DNA of 64,000 nucleotides from JBCCTX01 sp964468435 (lineage in GTDB: Bacteria; Bacteroidota; Bacteroidia; J057): positions 62,001 through 126,000 of the forward strand of contig CAYXVE010000007.1 in the NCBI GenBank assembly GCA_964468435.1. Reading direction: 5' to 3'. The translations under genes and the position numbers were made by a program. The notes beneath the pieces were generated by a model that was not told where the DNA came from, did no database searches, and was given only the letters and a program-made list of their open reading frames with translations. Below, piece after piece: positions 1 through 10,500 of the stretch (position 1 is the stretch's first letter; each line of letters opens with the position of its first letter).

Positions 1-2
1 TC

Positions 3-1379
3 GGGCAAAATCTGTTTGCAGATTTATACTCTCAGTATTTTGCAACAACAGCTTCTAACTTTGACTCTGATCGATATGTGGAGGTAGGCAGATGGATTGA
101 TCTTGGGTGGTCTTCTTTCTACACTGAAGCTGCTCCCAACATCAAGTTTGTAGAAGATCTTACTGCTGAAAATGGGTTGACTGCGCAGAACGCTGCAGCT
201 AAAATCTGGAGAGTCTACGGATACCACAGAGTTACAGATTACTGGGGACCCGTCATCTACTCTGAGTTTGGAAATGGTGAAACCAGTGTTGCTTATGACA
301 GTCAGGAAGATATCTACAGAGATTTCTTTACAACTTTGGATGAGGCTGTAAGTGTACTTAAGGCAAATCCTGATGCGAGTATTTTTGGATCAAACGACCA
401 GATCTACGGTGGCGATGCTACCAGATGGTTGACATTCGCTAATTCCCTCAGACTTCGTCTTGCACTTCGTGTAAGATATGCAGATCCGGGTTTGGCTCAG
501 GCTGAAGCAGAAAAAGCAATCGCTGATGGAGTGATGACGGGCAACGATGAGAATGCGTATTTGTCTACTACAGCAAATTCTCAGAATCCATTTACGACGA
601 TCACCAACTGGGGTGAGTTTCGTATGAGTGCTCTGATGGAAAGTATCCTGGAAGGATATGAAGATCCCAGACTTCCAGATTATTTCAATCCTTCTGAAAG
701 TGGTGATAGCGACGGTGATGGAAGTCCATATGAAGGCTTGAGAAACGGTCAAGCAAAAGTAGACAAAGTTCCCGCCCTGAACAGCGATAATTCTGACATG
801 GAGACTAAATGGTTACCGCTGGGTAAGGGAGGTACTAATCCTCCCATGAGGATCATGTCTGCTGCTGAAGTATACTTCCTGCGTGCAGAAGGAGCCTTGG
901 CTGGATGGAATATGGGAGGAACTCCCAAAGAGCTGTATGAAATGGGTATAACCATGTCTATGAAGGAAAGAATAGATGCTCCAGATGATGCTATCGCTGA
1001 ATACATAGCTAGTACTAATACTCCGGTCGGAACAGGCGATGCCTTCGATACACAGGCATCTACAGATATCCCTGTAGCTTTTGAAGAAGGTGGTGGCGAA
1101 GAAAGACAGCTCGAGCAGATTATCACCCAGAAGTGGATCGCACTGTATCCCGATGGATGGGAGGCATTCTCAGAATTGAGAAGAACGGGTTATCCTAGAA
1201 TTATTCCGCTGCTGAATTCAGAGAATACTGCTGTAGGGACAGACGAAATATTTAGAAGAATGACATTTGTGGAATCTGAATTCTCCAATAATGCTGAGGC
1301 TACAGAAGCCGCTGTCAGCTTGCTGGAAGGTCCCAACAACAACGCTACACGCGTATGGTGGGATAAGAAGCCACAATAA
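3..1379 (+). CDS. SusD/RagB-like outer-membrane lipoprotein (SusD-like_2 type), 5' end cut by window edge
   Basis: The reading frame is open from base 3, so the lipoprotein signal peptide and N-terminus lie to the left of the window; about 458 codons are present. SusD-family proteins are surface lipoproteins that cap a SusC TonB-dependent channel and bind oligosaccharides or other nutrients. The C-terminal part carries the family signature DGWEAFSELRRTGYP (near base 1150), and the AEVYFLRAEGAL helix (near base 860) is the usual TPR-like SusD segment. The matching susC is expected immediately upstream, outside the window. A strong terminator follows 18 bases after the stop. The substrate cannot be read from the sequence. 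Confidence 0.9.
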   Translation, partial: GQNLFADLYSQYFATTASNFDSDRYVEVGRWIDLGWSSFYTEAAPNIKFVEDLTAENGLTAQNAAAKIWRVYGYHRVTDYWGPVIYSEFGNGETSVAYDSQEDIYRDFFTTLDEAVSVLKANPDASIFGSNDQIYGGDATRWLTFANSLRLRLALRVRYADPGLAQAEAEKAIADGVMTGNDENAYLSTTANSQNPFTTITNWGEFRMSALMESILEGYEDPRLPDYFNPSESGDSDGDGSPYEGLRNGQAKVDKVPALNSDNSDMETKWLPLGKGGTNPPMRIMSAAEVYFLRAEGALAGWNMGGTPKELYEMGITMSMKERIDAPDDAIAEYIASTNTPVGTGDAFDTQASTDIPVAFEEGGGEERQLEQIITQKWIALYPDGWEAFSELRRTGYPRIIPLLNSENTAVGTDEIFRRMTFVESEFSNNAEATEAAVSLLEGPNNNATRVWWDKKPQ

Positions 1380-1397
1380 GTATTGATGACATATTGG

Positions 1398-1433
1398 AAA
1401 AGGGGAAGTCTCATCAAGCGACTTCCCCTTTTT
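1398..1433 (+). terminator. Rho-independent terminator after the SusD-like gene
   Basis: A 13-bp perfect stem (1398-1410 with 1420-1432), core GGGGAAGTC/GACTTCCCC, with a 9-base loop and a T-run starting inside the 3' arm. The A-tract on the 5' side would also let it work in reverse. It ends the left-hand SusCD unit. Confidence 0.85.
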
Positions 1434-1655
1434 GATTATTAATTTTTAAAAATGCTTCGCCAATTTTTAAAAACCATTAAACTTTTATGCTGATACGGGC
1501 TATGATTTTGATATGGTTAATGATTATCTCCTAAAACTGCTGCTTGATGCTACCTCTTTTTTAAGTACTCAAAGGGTAGCATACAATGTCTTGCGCTCTT
1601 TTTATTATCCAGTATCATATGATTGAATCCGTATTTCAAATTAATTGATAAAATC

Positions 1656-4600
1656 ATGTTTATCCTACGCTATTTCACCTGTATCGCCCTCATAGCCTTA
1701 TTATTATCCTGTCAGCAACAGGAACAAAAAATGTTTACTTCCCTTCCCTCCAGCAAGACAGGTATTACTTTTAAAAATATCCTGCGCGAAACAGAGGAAT
1801 TCAATGTCATGAAATATGGCTATTTCTACAATGGAGGTGGCGTAGCAGTCGGAGATGTCAACAATGATGGATTACCAGATATCTATTTTACGGGAAATCT
1901 TGTAGCCAGCCACTTGTACCTCAATCAAGGCAACATGAAATTTGAAGAAGTGGCTGAAAAGGCTGGAGTGCGTGCTGATGGACTATGGAATACTGGTACC
2001 GTTATGGCAGATGTAAATGGAGACGGATGGCTGGATATATATGTATGCAGGTCAGCAGCCAATAATCCCGAAAAACGGATCAATCTCTTGTTTATCAATA
2101 ATGGTGTCTCTGAAGGTGATCCCGATGGTATTCCTACCTTCACCAACCAGGCCGATCTTTACGCTGTAGACGATCCGGGATATTCGACTACTGCTTCGTT
2201 TTTTGACTATGACCGGGATGGCGACCTGGACATGTATCTACTCAACCACTCTGTCCCTGAATTTGCTGGATTCAGTAAAACGTTAAGTAGGTTTAAAAAC
2301 AGGAATAATCCCGATTATGGAGATAAAATCTATGAAAATCTCGGTCCTGCTTCGCTTGAGGACCTTTCGTTGAAGGGGGGATTTGTCGACAAGACTCGCT
2401 ATGCTGGGATTAATTCCAACGTTCTGGGATTTGGACTAGGAGTTGCTGTCTCCGACATCAATCTGGATGGCTGGCCCGATATCTATGTGTCCAATGATTA
2501 CAATGAGCAGGATTATCTGTATATCAACAATCAAGATGGTACATTTACAGATAGCTTGGATTATTACCTCACACATACTTCCATGTTCTCCATGGGCAAT
2601 GATATCGCAGATATCAACAATGATGGACTCCCAGACATCATATCCCTGGATATGCTCCCGGAAGGTAATCAGCGTATCAAGATGTCCTCAGGTCCTGATA
2701 ATTATGACAAGTATCAGCTTCTCAAAGAAGAAGGATTTTACCAACAGACCATGCGAAATATGCTCCATTTGAACAATGGATCAGGTACTTTTAGTGAAAT
2801 TGGTCAAATATCCGGGCTATCTAACACCGACTGGAGTTGGGCGGCTCTGTTCCAGGATTATGATAATGACGGTTGGAAAGACCTGTTTGTTAGCAATGGA
2901 TATGCCAAGGACTACACCAACATGGAATTTATGTCTTATACAGTGGCTCAGCAAATGGAAGCCCAAAAAACTGGAGAAGAAGTTGCTGTTTTCGACCTAA
3001 TAGAACAAATGCCCGCTATCGAAGTCCCCAACTATATTTTCCAAAACAATGGAGACCTGACTTTCACCCGGAAAACAGAGGAATGGGGACTAGACCCAAT
3101 TCTGAAATCCAACGGTGCTGCTTATGCAGACCTCGACCTGGATGGAGATATGGACCTTGTTACTAATAATGTCAACGAACCTGCCAGTATTTTTCAGAAT
3201 AATGCAGAGTCCCTTACAGATCACCATTACATCAATATACGCTTAACAGGAAAAAAGCTCAATACCTATGGAATCGGAGCTAACGTCAAGGTGCTTACAG
3301 ATGATAAGTGGCAATTCCAGGAATTGATGCCCTACCGGGGATATCAGTCATCTGTAGAGCCTATTTTACATTTTGGGCTGGGAACCGACTCGGTCATTCA
3401 GGAAATTCAGATACAGTGGCCAGATGGAAGTTTTCAATCGATGAAAAATATACCTGCAGACCAACTGTTGGAGATAGCTCAGACAGAGACTGATGAAGTA
3501 ACAGAGGTATCTACTCTAACTCCAGATGTACAGAGTCCGCTATTTACAGAAGCTTCTGATGTGATCGATTTTGTTCACCGGGAAAATGACTTCAGCGATT
3601 TCAAACAACAACTGCTGCTTCCCAGGATGTACTCCACGCAGGGGCCTAGAATAGCTCAAGGAGATATTGACCGAGATGGGAAAGAAGATGTTTACATGGG
3701 AGGAGCAAAGGGACAAGCCGGAGCGATCTATACCCAAAATGCAGAGGGTTTGTATAGCAAGGTTCAAACAAATATATTCGACCAGGATGATGCCTCGGAA
3801 GATATTGGAAGCACATTTTTTGATGCAGACCAGGACGGAGATCTGGATTTGTATGTGGTGAGTGGGGGAAATGAAACACAATTTGGCGCTACAGAACTTC
3901 AGGACAGGCTTTATCTCAATCAAGGGAATGGTAGATTTGAGAAAGCCAATAACGCTCTCCCTGAGATGCTGAGCAGTGGTAGCTGTGTGATCGCAGAAGA
4001 TTGGGACGGAGATGGTGATCAGGATCTCTTTGTAGGGGGACGTATTGTGCCTGGAAGATATCCCGAGACACCTGATAGCTATCTGCTAATCAATCAAGGC
4101 GATGGCTCTTTTCAGGATCAAACGGAAGCATTGGCTCCTGGCTTGAAGCAAGCTGGTATGATCTGCGATGCAACAGGGTCAGATATTAATCAGGATGGAT
4201 TATTAGATTTGATAGTTGCTGGTGAATGGATGCCTGTGAGATGCTTTGTAAATGAGGGCGGAAAGCTGGTAGACCATACAACTGATTACATTCCCGAAGG
4301 AATGTATGGCTGGTGGAACCGGATTTATCCGGCCGATCTGGATGCTGACGGAGACATAGATTTCGTCTTAGGGAATCACGGTACCAATACTCAGTTTGAT
4401 GCTAGTCCGCAAGAACCCGTAGAGCTTTATGCCGGCGACTTCGACAGTAACGGCTCTATTGATCCGATCATGACTTACTACCTGGATGGTCAGAGCTATC
4501 CTATGGCTTCCCGGGATGACATGCTCTCTCAACTGATCTTTCTGAAGAAAAAATTTACTTCCTATGAATCCTACGCCGATGCGCAGATCGATGATATACT

Positions 4601-5015
4601 CAGCGAACAGCAGCTTGAGATGGCCAGTAAGTATAAGGCTGAAACGCTGCAAACAGGCGTTTTATTGAACCAGGGTGGAAAGGGATTTATCTTTCGGCCG
4701 CTTCCCTTAGAGGCACAGTTTGCGCCTGTCTATGCGATTGAAGTCCGCGACTTCAATAACGACGGCCAGCAGGATATTCTCCTGGCAGGAAATCTGTCCG
4801 CCACACGCGTGAAGTTTGGCGAGATCGATGCCAACAGGGGTCTGATCCTGGCGGGCAATGGAACAGGGCAGTTTACCGCCCTGCGTCAGATTGAGACAGG
4901 TCTCAACCTTCGTGGAGACGTACGGGATGTCTCGGTGATCGAGACCGCGAAGGGAGAAAAGCTGTTGCTATTCGCGCAGAGTGACGATCGAGTGTTGGTG
5001 TGCCGATGGAGATAA
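1656..5015 (+). CDS. FG-GAP/VCBS repeat lipoprotein with ASPIC/UnbV domain (CRTAC1-like)
   Basis: About 1119 residues. I chose the ATG at 1656 over an in-frame TTG at 1623 because it gives a compact lipoprotein signal (hydrophobic stretch ending LLLSC, then QQQEQ). Many calcium-binding FG-GAP loops follow, such as DVNNDGLPD, DYDRDGDLD and DINLDGWPD, indicating a beta-propeller surface protein. A central ASPIC/UnbV module (roughly residues 520-620, with LHFGLG and IQWPDGS) separates two propeller halves. Proteins of this type often sit beside SusCD genes in Bacteroidota and are presumed surface-exposed, but their biochemical role is not established. The last 300 bases look richer in G+C than the rest of the gene. 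Confidence 0.88.
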   Translation: MFILRYFTCIALIALLLSCQQQEQKMFTSLPSSKTGITFKNILRETEEFNVMKYGYFYNGGGVAVGDVNNDGLPDIYFTGNLVASHLYLNQGNMKFEEVAEKAGVRADGLWNTGTVMADVNGDGWLDIYVCRSAANNPEKRINLLFINNGVSEGDPDGIPTFTNQADLYAVDDPGYSTTASFFDYDRDGDLDMYLLNHSVPEFAGFSKTLSRFKNRNNPDYGDKIYENLGPASLEDLSLKGGFVDKTRYAGINSNVLGFGLGVAVSDINLDGWPDIYVSNDYNEQDYLYINNQDGTFTDSLDYYLTHTSMFSMGNDIADINNDGLPDIISLDMLPEGNQRIKMSSGPDNYDKYQLLKEEGFYQQTMRNMLHLNNGSGTFSEIGQISGLSNTDWSWAALFQDYDNDGWKDLFVSNGYAKDYTNMEFMSYTVAQQMEAQKTGEEVAVFDLIEQMPAIEVPNYIFQNNGDLTFTRKTEEWGLDPILKSNGAAYADLDLDGDMDLVTNNVNEPASIFQNNAESLTDHHYINIRLTGKKLNTYGIGANVKVLTDDKWQFQELMPYRGYQSSVEPILHFGLGTDSVIQEIQIQWPDGSFQSMKNIPADQLLEIAQTETDEVTEVSTLTPDVQSPLFTEASDVIDFVHRENDFSDFKQQLLLPRMYSTQGPRIAQGDIDRDGKEDVYMGGAKGQAGAIYTQNAEGLYSKVQTNIFDQDDASEDIGSTFFDADQDGDLDLYVVSGGNETQFGATELQDRLYLNQGNGRFEKANNALPEMLSSGSCVIAEDWDGDGDQDLFVGGRIVPGRYPETPDSYLLINQGDGSFQDQTEALAPGLKQAGMICDATGSDINQDGLLDLIVAGEWMPVRCFVNEGGKLVDHTTDYIPEGMYGWWNRIYPADLDADGDIDFVLGNHGTNTQFDASPQEPVELYAGDFDSNGSIDPIMTYYLDGQSYPMASRDDMLSQLIFLKKKFTSYESYADAQIDDILSEQQLEMASKYKAETLQTGVLLNQGGKGFIFRPLPLEAQFAPVYAIEVRDFNNDGQQDILLAGNLSATRVKFGEIDANRGLILAGNGTGQFTALRQIETGLNLRGDVRDVSVIETAKGEKLLLFAQSDDRVLVCRWR

Positions 5016-5259
5016 ATGGCACGAAATGCATATCGTTCAACCATCATCTAGTTGTATTCATAGCTATATTTACCTAATTTGTTTCCGTAAATAGGATAGT
5101 GAGTCTGTTAGCCAGATTAGGTTCTAGCCCTAAGAACTTTTCACAATCAACAGAGGTTTTACCCAATAGCTTCATTACGGGTTTTGCTAAAATGCTTTAT
5201 AAGCATTGTCAAAAGTGATGGCAGATCGTAGCTAAGGAAAATCTGAAATTCAAATCTCT

Positions 5260-8200
5260 ATGAAATACAACTTTCTGCTCATTACAAGTTTTCTTCTACA
5301 GTCATTAATTCCTCTGTTTGCCCAAAAAGCCATTATCAAAGAGGAAGTACAGGAGATACTAACTTATCCATTTGGTGATCCTGATCCAGTGCCTTTTCTG
5401 ACAAAGCGACCTGAGCTATATCCCTATTTTCGCTTTGATGGCTATGCCGCTGAGAAAGAAATGAAGGAATGGAAGTTAGTTACCTTGGAAAACGACTGGA
5501 TAAAAGTGATGATTTTGCCTGAAGTAGGAGGAAAAGTGTGGGGAGCTGTAGACAAAACGACAGGGAATGAATTCCTGTACTGGAACAAGGTCCTGAAATT
5601 CCGTGATATTGCGATGAGAGGTCCCTGGACCTCAGGAGGCATTGAGTTTAATTTCGGATACATCGGCCACACGCCCAATACAGCTACTCCTGTTAACTAC
5701 TTTGTTCGTGAAAATGAAGATGGGAGTGTGAGTTGCTTCATCGGAGATATGGATCTGCATTCGGGTACGCAGTGGCGGGTAGAGATACGCCTGCCAGCAG
5801 ATAAAGCATTTTTTGAAACACATTTTTCCTGGCACAATCCCTCCCCGCTCCATCATTCTTACTATTACTGGAGTAATGCTGCTATACGTGCCAAAGATGA
5901 TCTCCAGTTTTTCTACCCAGGTAACTATTACATCGGTCACGGAGGAGAATGGGGTACATGGCCTTATAAGTTCGTGGGGGATCCCGACTCCAGTAACTAC
6001 GAGATGATCGATCTTTCTTACTACCGTAATAATAACTTTGGAGGGAGTAAATCTTATCACATATTGGGCGAAAATCAGAATTACAAAGGGGCTTATTGGC
6101 ATGACGAAGAAGTAGGAATGGGACATTATTCCCGTCAGTATGATTTGCCGGGACAAAAGCTCTGGATCTGGGCGCTTTCACGTTCGGGAAGAATATGGGA
6201 GGATCTGCTGACCGATGAAGATGGACAATATGTAGAAGTACAGGCTGGGAGAATGTTCAATCAAGCAGATAGAAATAGTGGAATCAACAGCCCTTTTGGC
6301 CAGTATGATTTTGGACCCTCAGGACTGGATACCTGGCAGGAGATGTGGTTCCCGGTCAAAGAGACAGGAGGATTGACAGATGCTTCTTCTGTAGGAGTAC
6401 TTCATGTGAAAGATGAAGACTTTGCTAAACTCCATGTGAGTTTTATGGCACTGCAAGAGGTTGATACTGTATTACAAATCATGTACATGGATGAGGAGAA
6501 ATATTCCCGTCGAATCCAACTCGATCCTCTTACAACCTGGGATACTGTGTTTTCCATGGACTTTTTTCCAGTTTATGATTTCAGTGTAAAAATAGCAGAC
6601 CTGAATGAAAAACGAGAGATGTCTATTTCTCCAGATTTCAGACCCAGAAGCAGGGATCATCATGATCTACATACACCCTATGGATTATTCTATCAGGGTG
6701 AGCAACATTACTTGCTTCGCGAATACGATCTGGCACTGGAAAAGTACAGATCCTGTCTGCATCAGGATAGTTTCTTTGTCCCGGCTTACAACCGAATGGC
6801 CGAGATTTCGCTAAGTAGAGCGGAATATGATAAAGCGAGAACTTATCTTTCTAAGGCCTTGGAAATCAATACATATGATGGAAATGCCAATTACCTTACG
6901 GGAATTCTTACACAGAGAGTTGACTACGCTCAACATGCTATGGAATATTTCAGCATATCTGTCAAAGATCCCCAGTACAGGCTACCCAGCCTGATTCGTA
7001 TGGCTGAAATTCAGATCCATGACAAGAACTACATCCATGCATATCAACTTGCAGAAGAGGCCTTGAGCCTTAATACACGTCATCCTGAGACTTACCTCCT
7101 GGCAGCCACTACTCAACGTATGATGGGTAATACTGCTCGAGCTGAAGCGTATTTATACCAGATCATCGAAATCGATCCACTCAATCATGCAGCCCTTTCA
7201 GAGCAGTATCTGCTCAATCCTACAACTCAGACCGAACAAGGGGTAAAAGATTTTCCTAAAAATGAGTTTCCCATTGAATCCTTTCTGGAAATAGCGATAC
7301 ATTACGACAGGTTGGGACTCCATGAAGATGCCATCAAAATCCTGAAACTGTCGCCTGTGAATCCAATTGTGGCCTACTGGCTCTATAATCTTACAGACGA
7401 TGAACAATATTTGACCGAGGCTAAGTCCATGGATATTGACTTTGTATTTCCTCACCGGACTGAAACACGTTCTGCTTTACAAAAAGCCTTGAAAAAAGAC
7501 GCTAACGATTGGAAAGCACAATACTTTCTGGGACTTCTCAACTGGCACCGCCACCATTATGGCGCCGCCCTGGCATATTGGGAGCGTATATTTCCTGAGT
7601 ATGCACCTTTTTATATCGCCAGAGGGAAGCTCAAGCAGGAATTAGAGGCAAGGCCAGAACTGATCGAAAAAGACCTGATCCGGGCAACAGAAATAGATCC
7701 CGAGTTCTGGCGCGCTTATCAACAGTTGGCTATGCATTATCTCAATCACCTCGAGGCTGCGAAGGCAGTTGCAGTGATGGAACAGGCTCTTGAAAAATTT
7801 AGCGACAACTTCGCTATTGAGATACTCTATGCTAAGTCACTGCTACAAAATAGCGACTACGATCTGGCCATCTCCGTACTGAAAGAAGTACAGGTACTTC
7901 CTTTCGAAGGAGCCCGGGAGGGACATGATCTATTTGTGCAGGCGCATACGCTCAAAGCCATCGAACTCATGAAAGCAGATGATCATCGCATGGCCCTGGA
8001 TCATATCCATGAGGCCCGAAAATGGCCGGAAAACCTGGGAGTTGGCCAACCCTATCATCCGGATGAACGGATCCTGGACTTTTTGCAGGCGATTTGCCAT
8101 GAGGAAATAGGACAACAAGATGCAGCTAGAGTATATTATGAAGATATCGTGAAATATTCCAGTAAACAACTACGGGGGGGTTATCCAGTCTATTTTGCAC

Positions 8201-8439
8201 TCCTGGCAAAAGATAAGCTGGGAGCTGCTTCAACGAAGTACACCCTTCCCATTGCATACAAGGATCGCACATGGGCGATGATGAAGTTTAAAGGAGATCT
8301 AAAGGCTGATGACATGTATCTGGATGAACGAAACTATGCCAATTCCATCGAACATACTTATCTGAGTACTTACAAACCAATTGTTCCCTACGAGGAATTT
8401 TACATGGTATTAAAGGCGTTGGAGGTGGATGAGAAGTAA
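5260..8439 (+). CDS. Exported DUF5107 domain protein with C-terminal TPR repeats
   Basis: 1059 residues with a cleavable signal peptide ending near PLFAQ. The N-terminal third (roughly residues 35-350) matches the DUF5107 pattern: GGKVWGAVDKTTGNEF, then GIEFNFGYIGHTP, rich in aromatic residues and reminiscent of aldose-mutarotase/glycoside-hydrolase-like beta-sandwiches. From about residue 480 to 1000 it is helical and TPR-like (for example ALEKYRSCLHQDSFFVPAYN). It lies 244 bases downstream of the FG-GAP protein on the same strand and may belong to the same locus. The family is seen near carbohydrate-use genes, but no activity can be assigned from sequence alone. Confidence 0.85.
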   Translation: MKYNFLLITSFLLQSLIPLFAQKAIIKEEVQEILTYPFGDPDPVPFLTKRPELYPYFRFDGYAAEKEMKEWKLVTLENDWIKVMILPEVGGKVWGAVDKTTGNEFLYWNKVLKFRDIAMRGPWTSGGIEFNFGYIGHTPNTATPVNYFVRENEDGSVSCFIGDMDLHSGTQWRVEIRLPADKAFFETHFSWHNPSPLHHSYYYWSNAAIRAKDDLQFFYPGNYYIGHGGEWGTWPYKFVGDPDSSNYEMIDLSYYRNNNFGGSKSYHILGENQNYKGAYWHDEEVGMGHYSRQYDLPGQKLWIWALSRSGRIWEDLLTDEDGQYVEVQAGRMFNQADRNSGINSPFGQYDFGPSGLDTWQEMWFPVKETGGLTDASSVGVLHVKDEDFAKLHVSFMALQEVDTVLQIMYMDEEKYSRRIQLDPLTTWDTVFSMDFFPVYDFSVKIADLNEKREMSISPDFRPRSRDHHDLHTPYGLFYQGEQHYLLREYDLALEKYRSCLHQDSFFVPAYNRMAEISLSRAEYDKARTYLSKALEINTYDGNANYLTGILTQRVDYAQHAMEYFSISVKDPQYRLPSLIRMAEIQIHDKNYIHAYQLAEEALSLNTRHPETYLLAATTQRMMGNTARAEAYLYQIIEIDPLNHAALSEQYLLNPTTQTEQGVKDFPKNEFPIESFLEIAIHYDRLGLHEDAIKILKLSPVNPIVAYWLYNLTDDEQYLTEAKSMDIDFVFPHRTETRSALQKALKKDANDWKAQYFLGLLNWHRHHYGAALAYWERIFPEYAPFYIARGKLKQELEARPELIEKDLIRATEIDPEFWRAYQQLAMHYLNHLEAAKAVAVMEQALEKFSDNFAIEILYAKSLLQNSDYDLAISVLKEVQVLPFEGAREGHDLFVQAHTLKAIELMKADDHRMALDHIHEARKWPENLGVGQPYHPDERILDFLQAICHEEIGQQDAARVYYEDIVKYSSKQLRGGYPVYFALLAKDKLGAASTKYTLPIAYKDRTWAMMKFKGDLKADDMYLDERNYANSIEHTYLSTYKPIVPYEEFYMVLKALEVDEK

Positions 8440-8522
8440 TAAGAGGTGTTGTTTGATTGTAAAATTATAATCACAAATCACATATCTTGTTGGAATGGTA
8501 ACAATAGATATTAACACTCACA

Positions 8523-8554
8523 TAATGCTACAATGACGCAATACCTCAATACAT
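8523..8554. repeat. Four degenerate CAAT octamers
   Basis: TAATGCTA, CAATGACG, CAATACCT and CAATACAT follow each other with no gap, giving an exact 8-base period with consensus YAATRC. They lie just past the stop of the sorbosone-dehydrogenase-like gene, between two convergent genes. A related tract is at 49631-49666. Confidence 0.5.
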
Positions 8555-8604
8555 ATCCTTGTAGGAGATCCACTGATTTCAGTTGAGTTCACTGTAGTAA
8601 TCGA

Positions 8605-10374
8605 CTAACGTCTTGCTGCTACTTCCTCCGGAAGGATCGCACTTGCTTCGTTGCCGAAGCTGGTGCGAATGTAAGTCAGTATTCTGGCTATTTCGTCATT
8701 TTCCAGATAGCTATGCTGAGGCATTAATCCATTATACGCTTCTCCATTGACTTCGATAGGTCCTTCCATTCCATTAATTACCAGTTTGATAAGCCGATCT
8801 TTGTCGCCGGTTACCCAATCTGTACCGATTAGAGGTGGGAATCTTCCGGATGCTCCTTTGCCATTGCGTTGGTGGCAGGCACCACAGTAGAGTAGATAGA
8901 GTTGTTCTCCCTCGACGAGTTTTCCCTGCCGCTGTAGATTATCCTCAGCAATATCCGGGGTTCTGATATGTGCTAGCTGCTTTCTTTGCTCCATAGCTGC
9001 CAACTGAGGTGCCCCAAATTCACGCTTGGCACCTTTGTACATAACACGCCAAATTTTACCCTCTTCCGTTTCACCCAGATATAGCGATCCATCAGGCCCC
9101 TCGGCAATTCCCATGGGACGGTATACGGCATCATTGACACTTACAATGGGATCTACTCCTGCAAATCCATCTGCAAATACCTCCCATTCTCCGGTAGGTT
9201 GACCATTTTCAAAGGGGATGAATGCTACGATATATCCTGATTGAGGATAAGGAGCGCGATTGGTAGAACCATGAAATGCTATGAAAGCTCCGCCTTTGTA
9301 TCGCTTAGGAAACTGATCTCCCTGGTAGAACAGCAAGTCATTAGGGGCCCAGTGGCCGGGAAACCCCATAATAGGAAGATTGTAATCGGCACATCTGCCT
9401 ATTTCTTCACCATCTCCACCATACTCTGGAGCTAGCACCTTTTTCTCCTTCATCTGGTCGTAATAGCAATAGGGCCAGCCAAAGTTGGACCCTTCCGTTA
9501 CTTTGATAAATTCTTCCGAAGGAAGTAAAGCACTCTCCCAGGGGCTATAGACACTGGGAAAAAGCCTGAGCAGATCATCTCTACCATGCTGTACGACATA
9601 CAGCTCTTGATCTGCTGGATTCCAGTCCATCGCTACGACGCTTCTGATACCCGTAGCATACTTGAAGCCATCCTCCTGAGTCTGTTCTAGTTTGTCAGCA
9701 TCAAAGCGCCATATTCCTCCATGGTCTTCCAACTGAGGACAAGGATCTAGACCCGGCATACCCGGGGTGCGTTTGGGGTCCTGACATGCATTGGAGGGTG
9801 CACCAAAAGGGACATATATATATCCCTGATCATCAAATGAGATGGGCTTTGCAATATGCTCATGTCTTCCGTGTTCATGATCATCGTCCACGATGAGTTC
9901 CAGCTTACCTTCAGGGGCTAGTTGCCCGGGCTCAAGCTTCATCCTGTATACTGCCAATTCCGAACTAAAGTAAAGATAGTCTTGATAAATCCGTATACCG
10001 GTCTCCAGACTCCATCTTCCTTCTCTTTCATAAAGGGCAAATTTTTTCGTGGTATCTGCCTTACCGTCCTGATCAGTATCGCGGAGCACAATACATCCGC
10101 CCTCTTCTCCTGGGAATAATAGTTTTACATATATATCACCGTTGTTAGCGACCGCCAAATGCCTGGCTCTCCCATCAATACTATCAATCACTACAATAGC
10201 TTCAAAGCCCTCTGGTAAATAAAGACCTCCATTATCTGGATCTCCAGGAGGTAGGGTTGGATTTGGGGTGCAATGAGTATACAATAAAGCAGAAGTACAT
10301 GTTAAAATGACGGTTGTAAATAAGGACCTGATACGACGCGTACTTGAAGTGCGGGGAATATGAGAAGTTGCCAT
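8605..10374 (-). CDS. Glucose/sorbosone dehydrogenase-like beta-propeller fused to cytochrome c, lipoprotein
   Basis: About 589 residues from the ATG at 10374; an upstream TTG in frame (10404) would add ten residues before the signal and is less likely. The N-terminus has a hydrophobic segment ending at a Cys (LLYTHC), suggesting a lipoprotein. The main body is a sorbosone-dehydrogenase-type propeller (LYLPEGFEAIVV, GSNFGWPYCYYD, GIAEGPDGSLYLGE). The C-terminus is a class I cytochrome c domain with the haem motif CGACH and a likely axial Met in GLMPQHS. This architecture oxidises sugars or alcohols in the periplasm and passes electrons to the respiratory chain; cofactor (PQQ) and substrate are inferred from family only. 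Confidence 0.85.
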   Translation of the reverse strand: MATSHIPRTSSTRRIRSLFTTVILTCTSALLYTHCTPNPTLPPGDPDNGGLYLPEGFEAIVVIDSIDGRARHLAVANNGDIYVKLLFPGEEGGCIVLRDTDQDGKADTTKKFALYEREGRWSLETGIRIYQDYLYFSSELAVYRMKLEPGQLAPEGKLELIVDDDHEHGRHEHIAKPISFDDQGYIYVPFGAPSNACQDPKRTPGMPGLDPCPQLEDHGGIWRFDADKLEQTQEDGFKYATGIRSVVAMDWNPADQELYVVQHGRDDLLRLFPSVYSPWESALLPSEEFIKVTEGSNFGWPYCYYDQMKEKKVLAPEYGGDGEEIGRCADYNLPIMGFPGHWAPNDLLFYQGDQFPKRYKGGAFIAFHGSTNRAPYPQSGYIVAFIPFENGQPTGEWEVFADGFAGVDPIVSVNDAVYRPMGIAEGPDGSLYLGETEEGKIWRVMYKGAKREFGAPQLAAMEQRKQLAHIRTPDIAEDNLQRQGKLVEGEQLYLLYCGACHQRNGKGASGRFPPLIGTDWVTGDKDRLIKLVINGMEGPIEVNGEAYNGLMPQHSYLENDEIARILTYIRTSFGNEASAILPEEVAARR

Positions 10375-10500
10375 GTTGAAATGTAAAAGGAAGATAATGC
10401 TCAAAATCTATTTTATAAACCAGGAAATCTTCAATAGTGTTAGGTAGTAATTTGTAATTAACTGATAATACAAAACTTTTCATGTTACGAGGCATACATT

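Noticed and set aside
5074..5175. 33-codon minus-strand frame (MKLLGKTSVDCEKFLGLEPN…) in the gap before the DUF5107 gene
   Set aside because: Protein-like in composition but too short, matches no family I know, and has no visible promoter; possibly a remnant, not supported as a gene.
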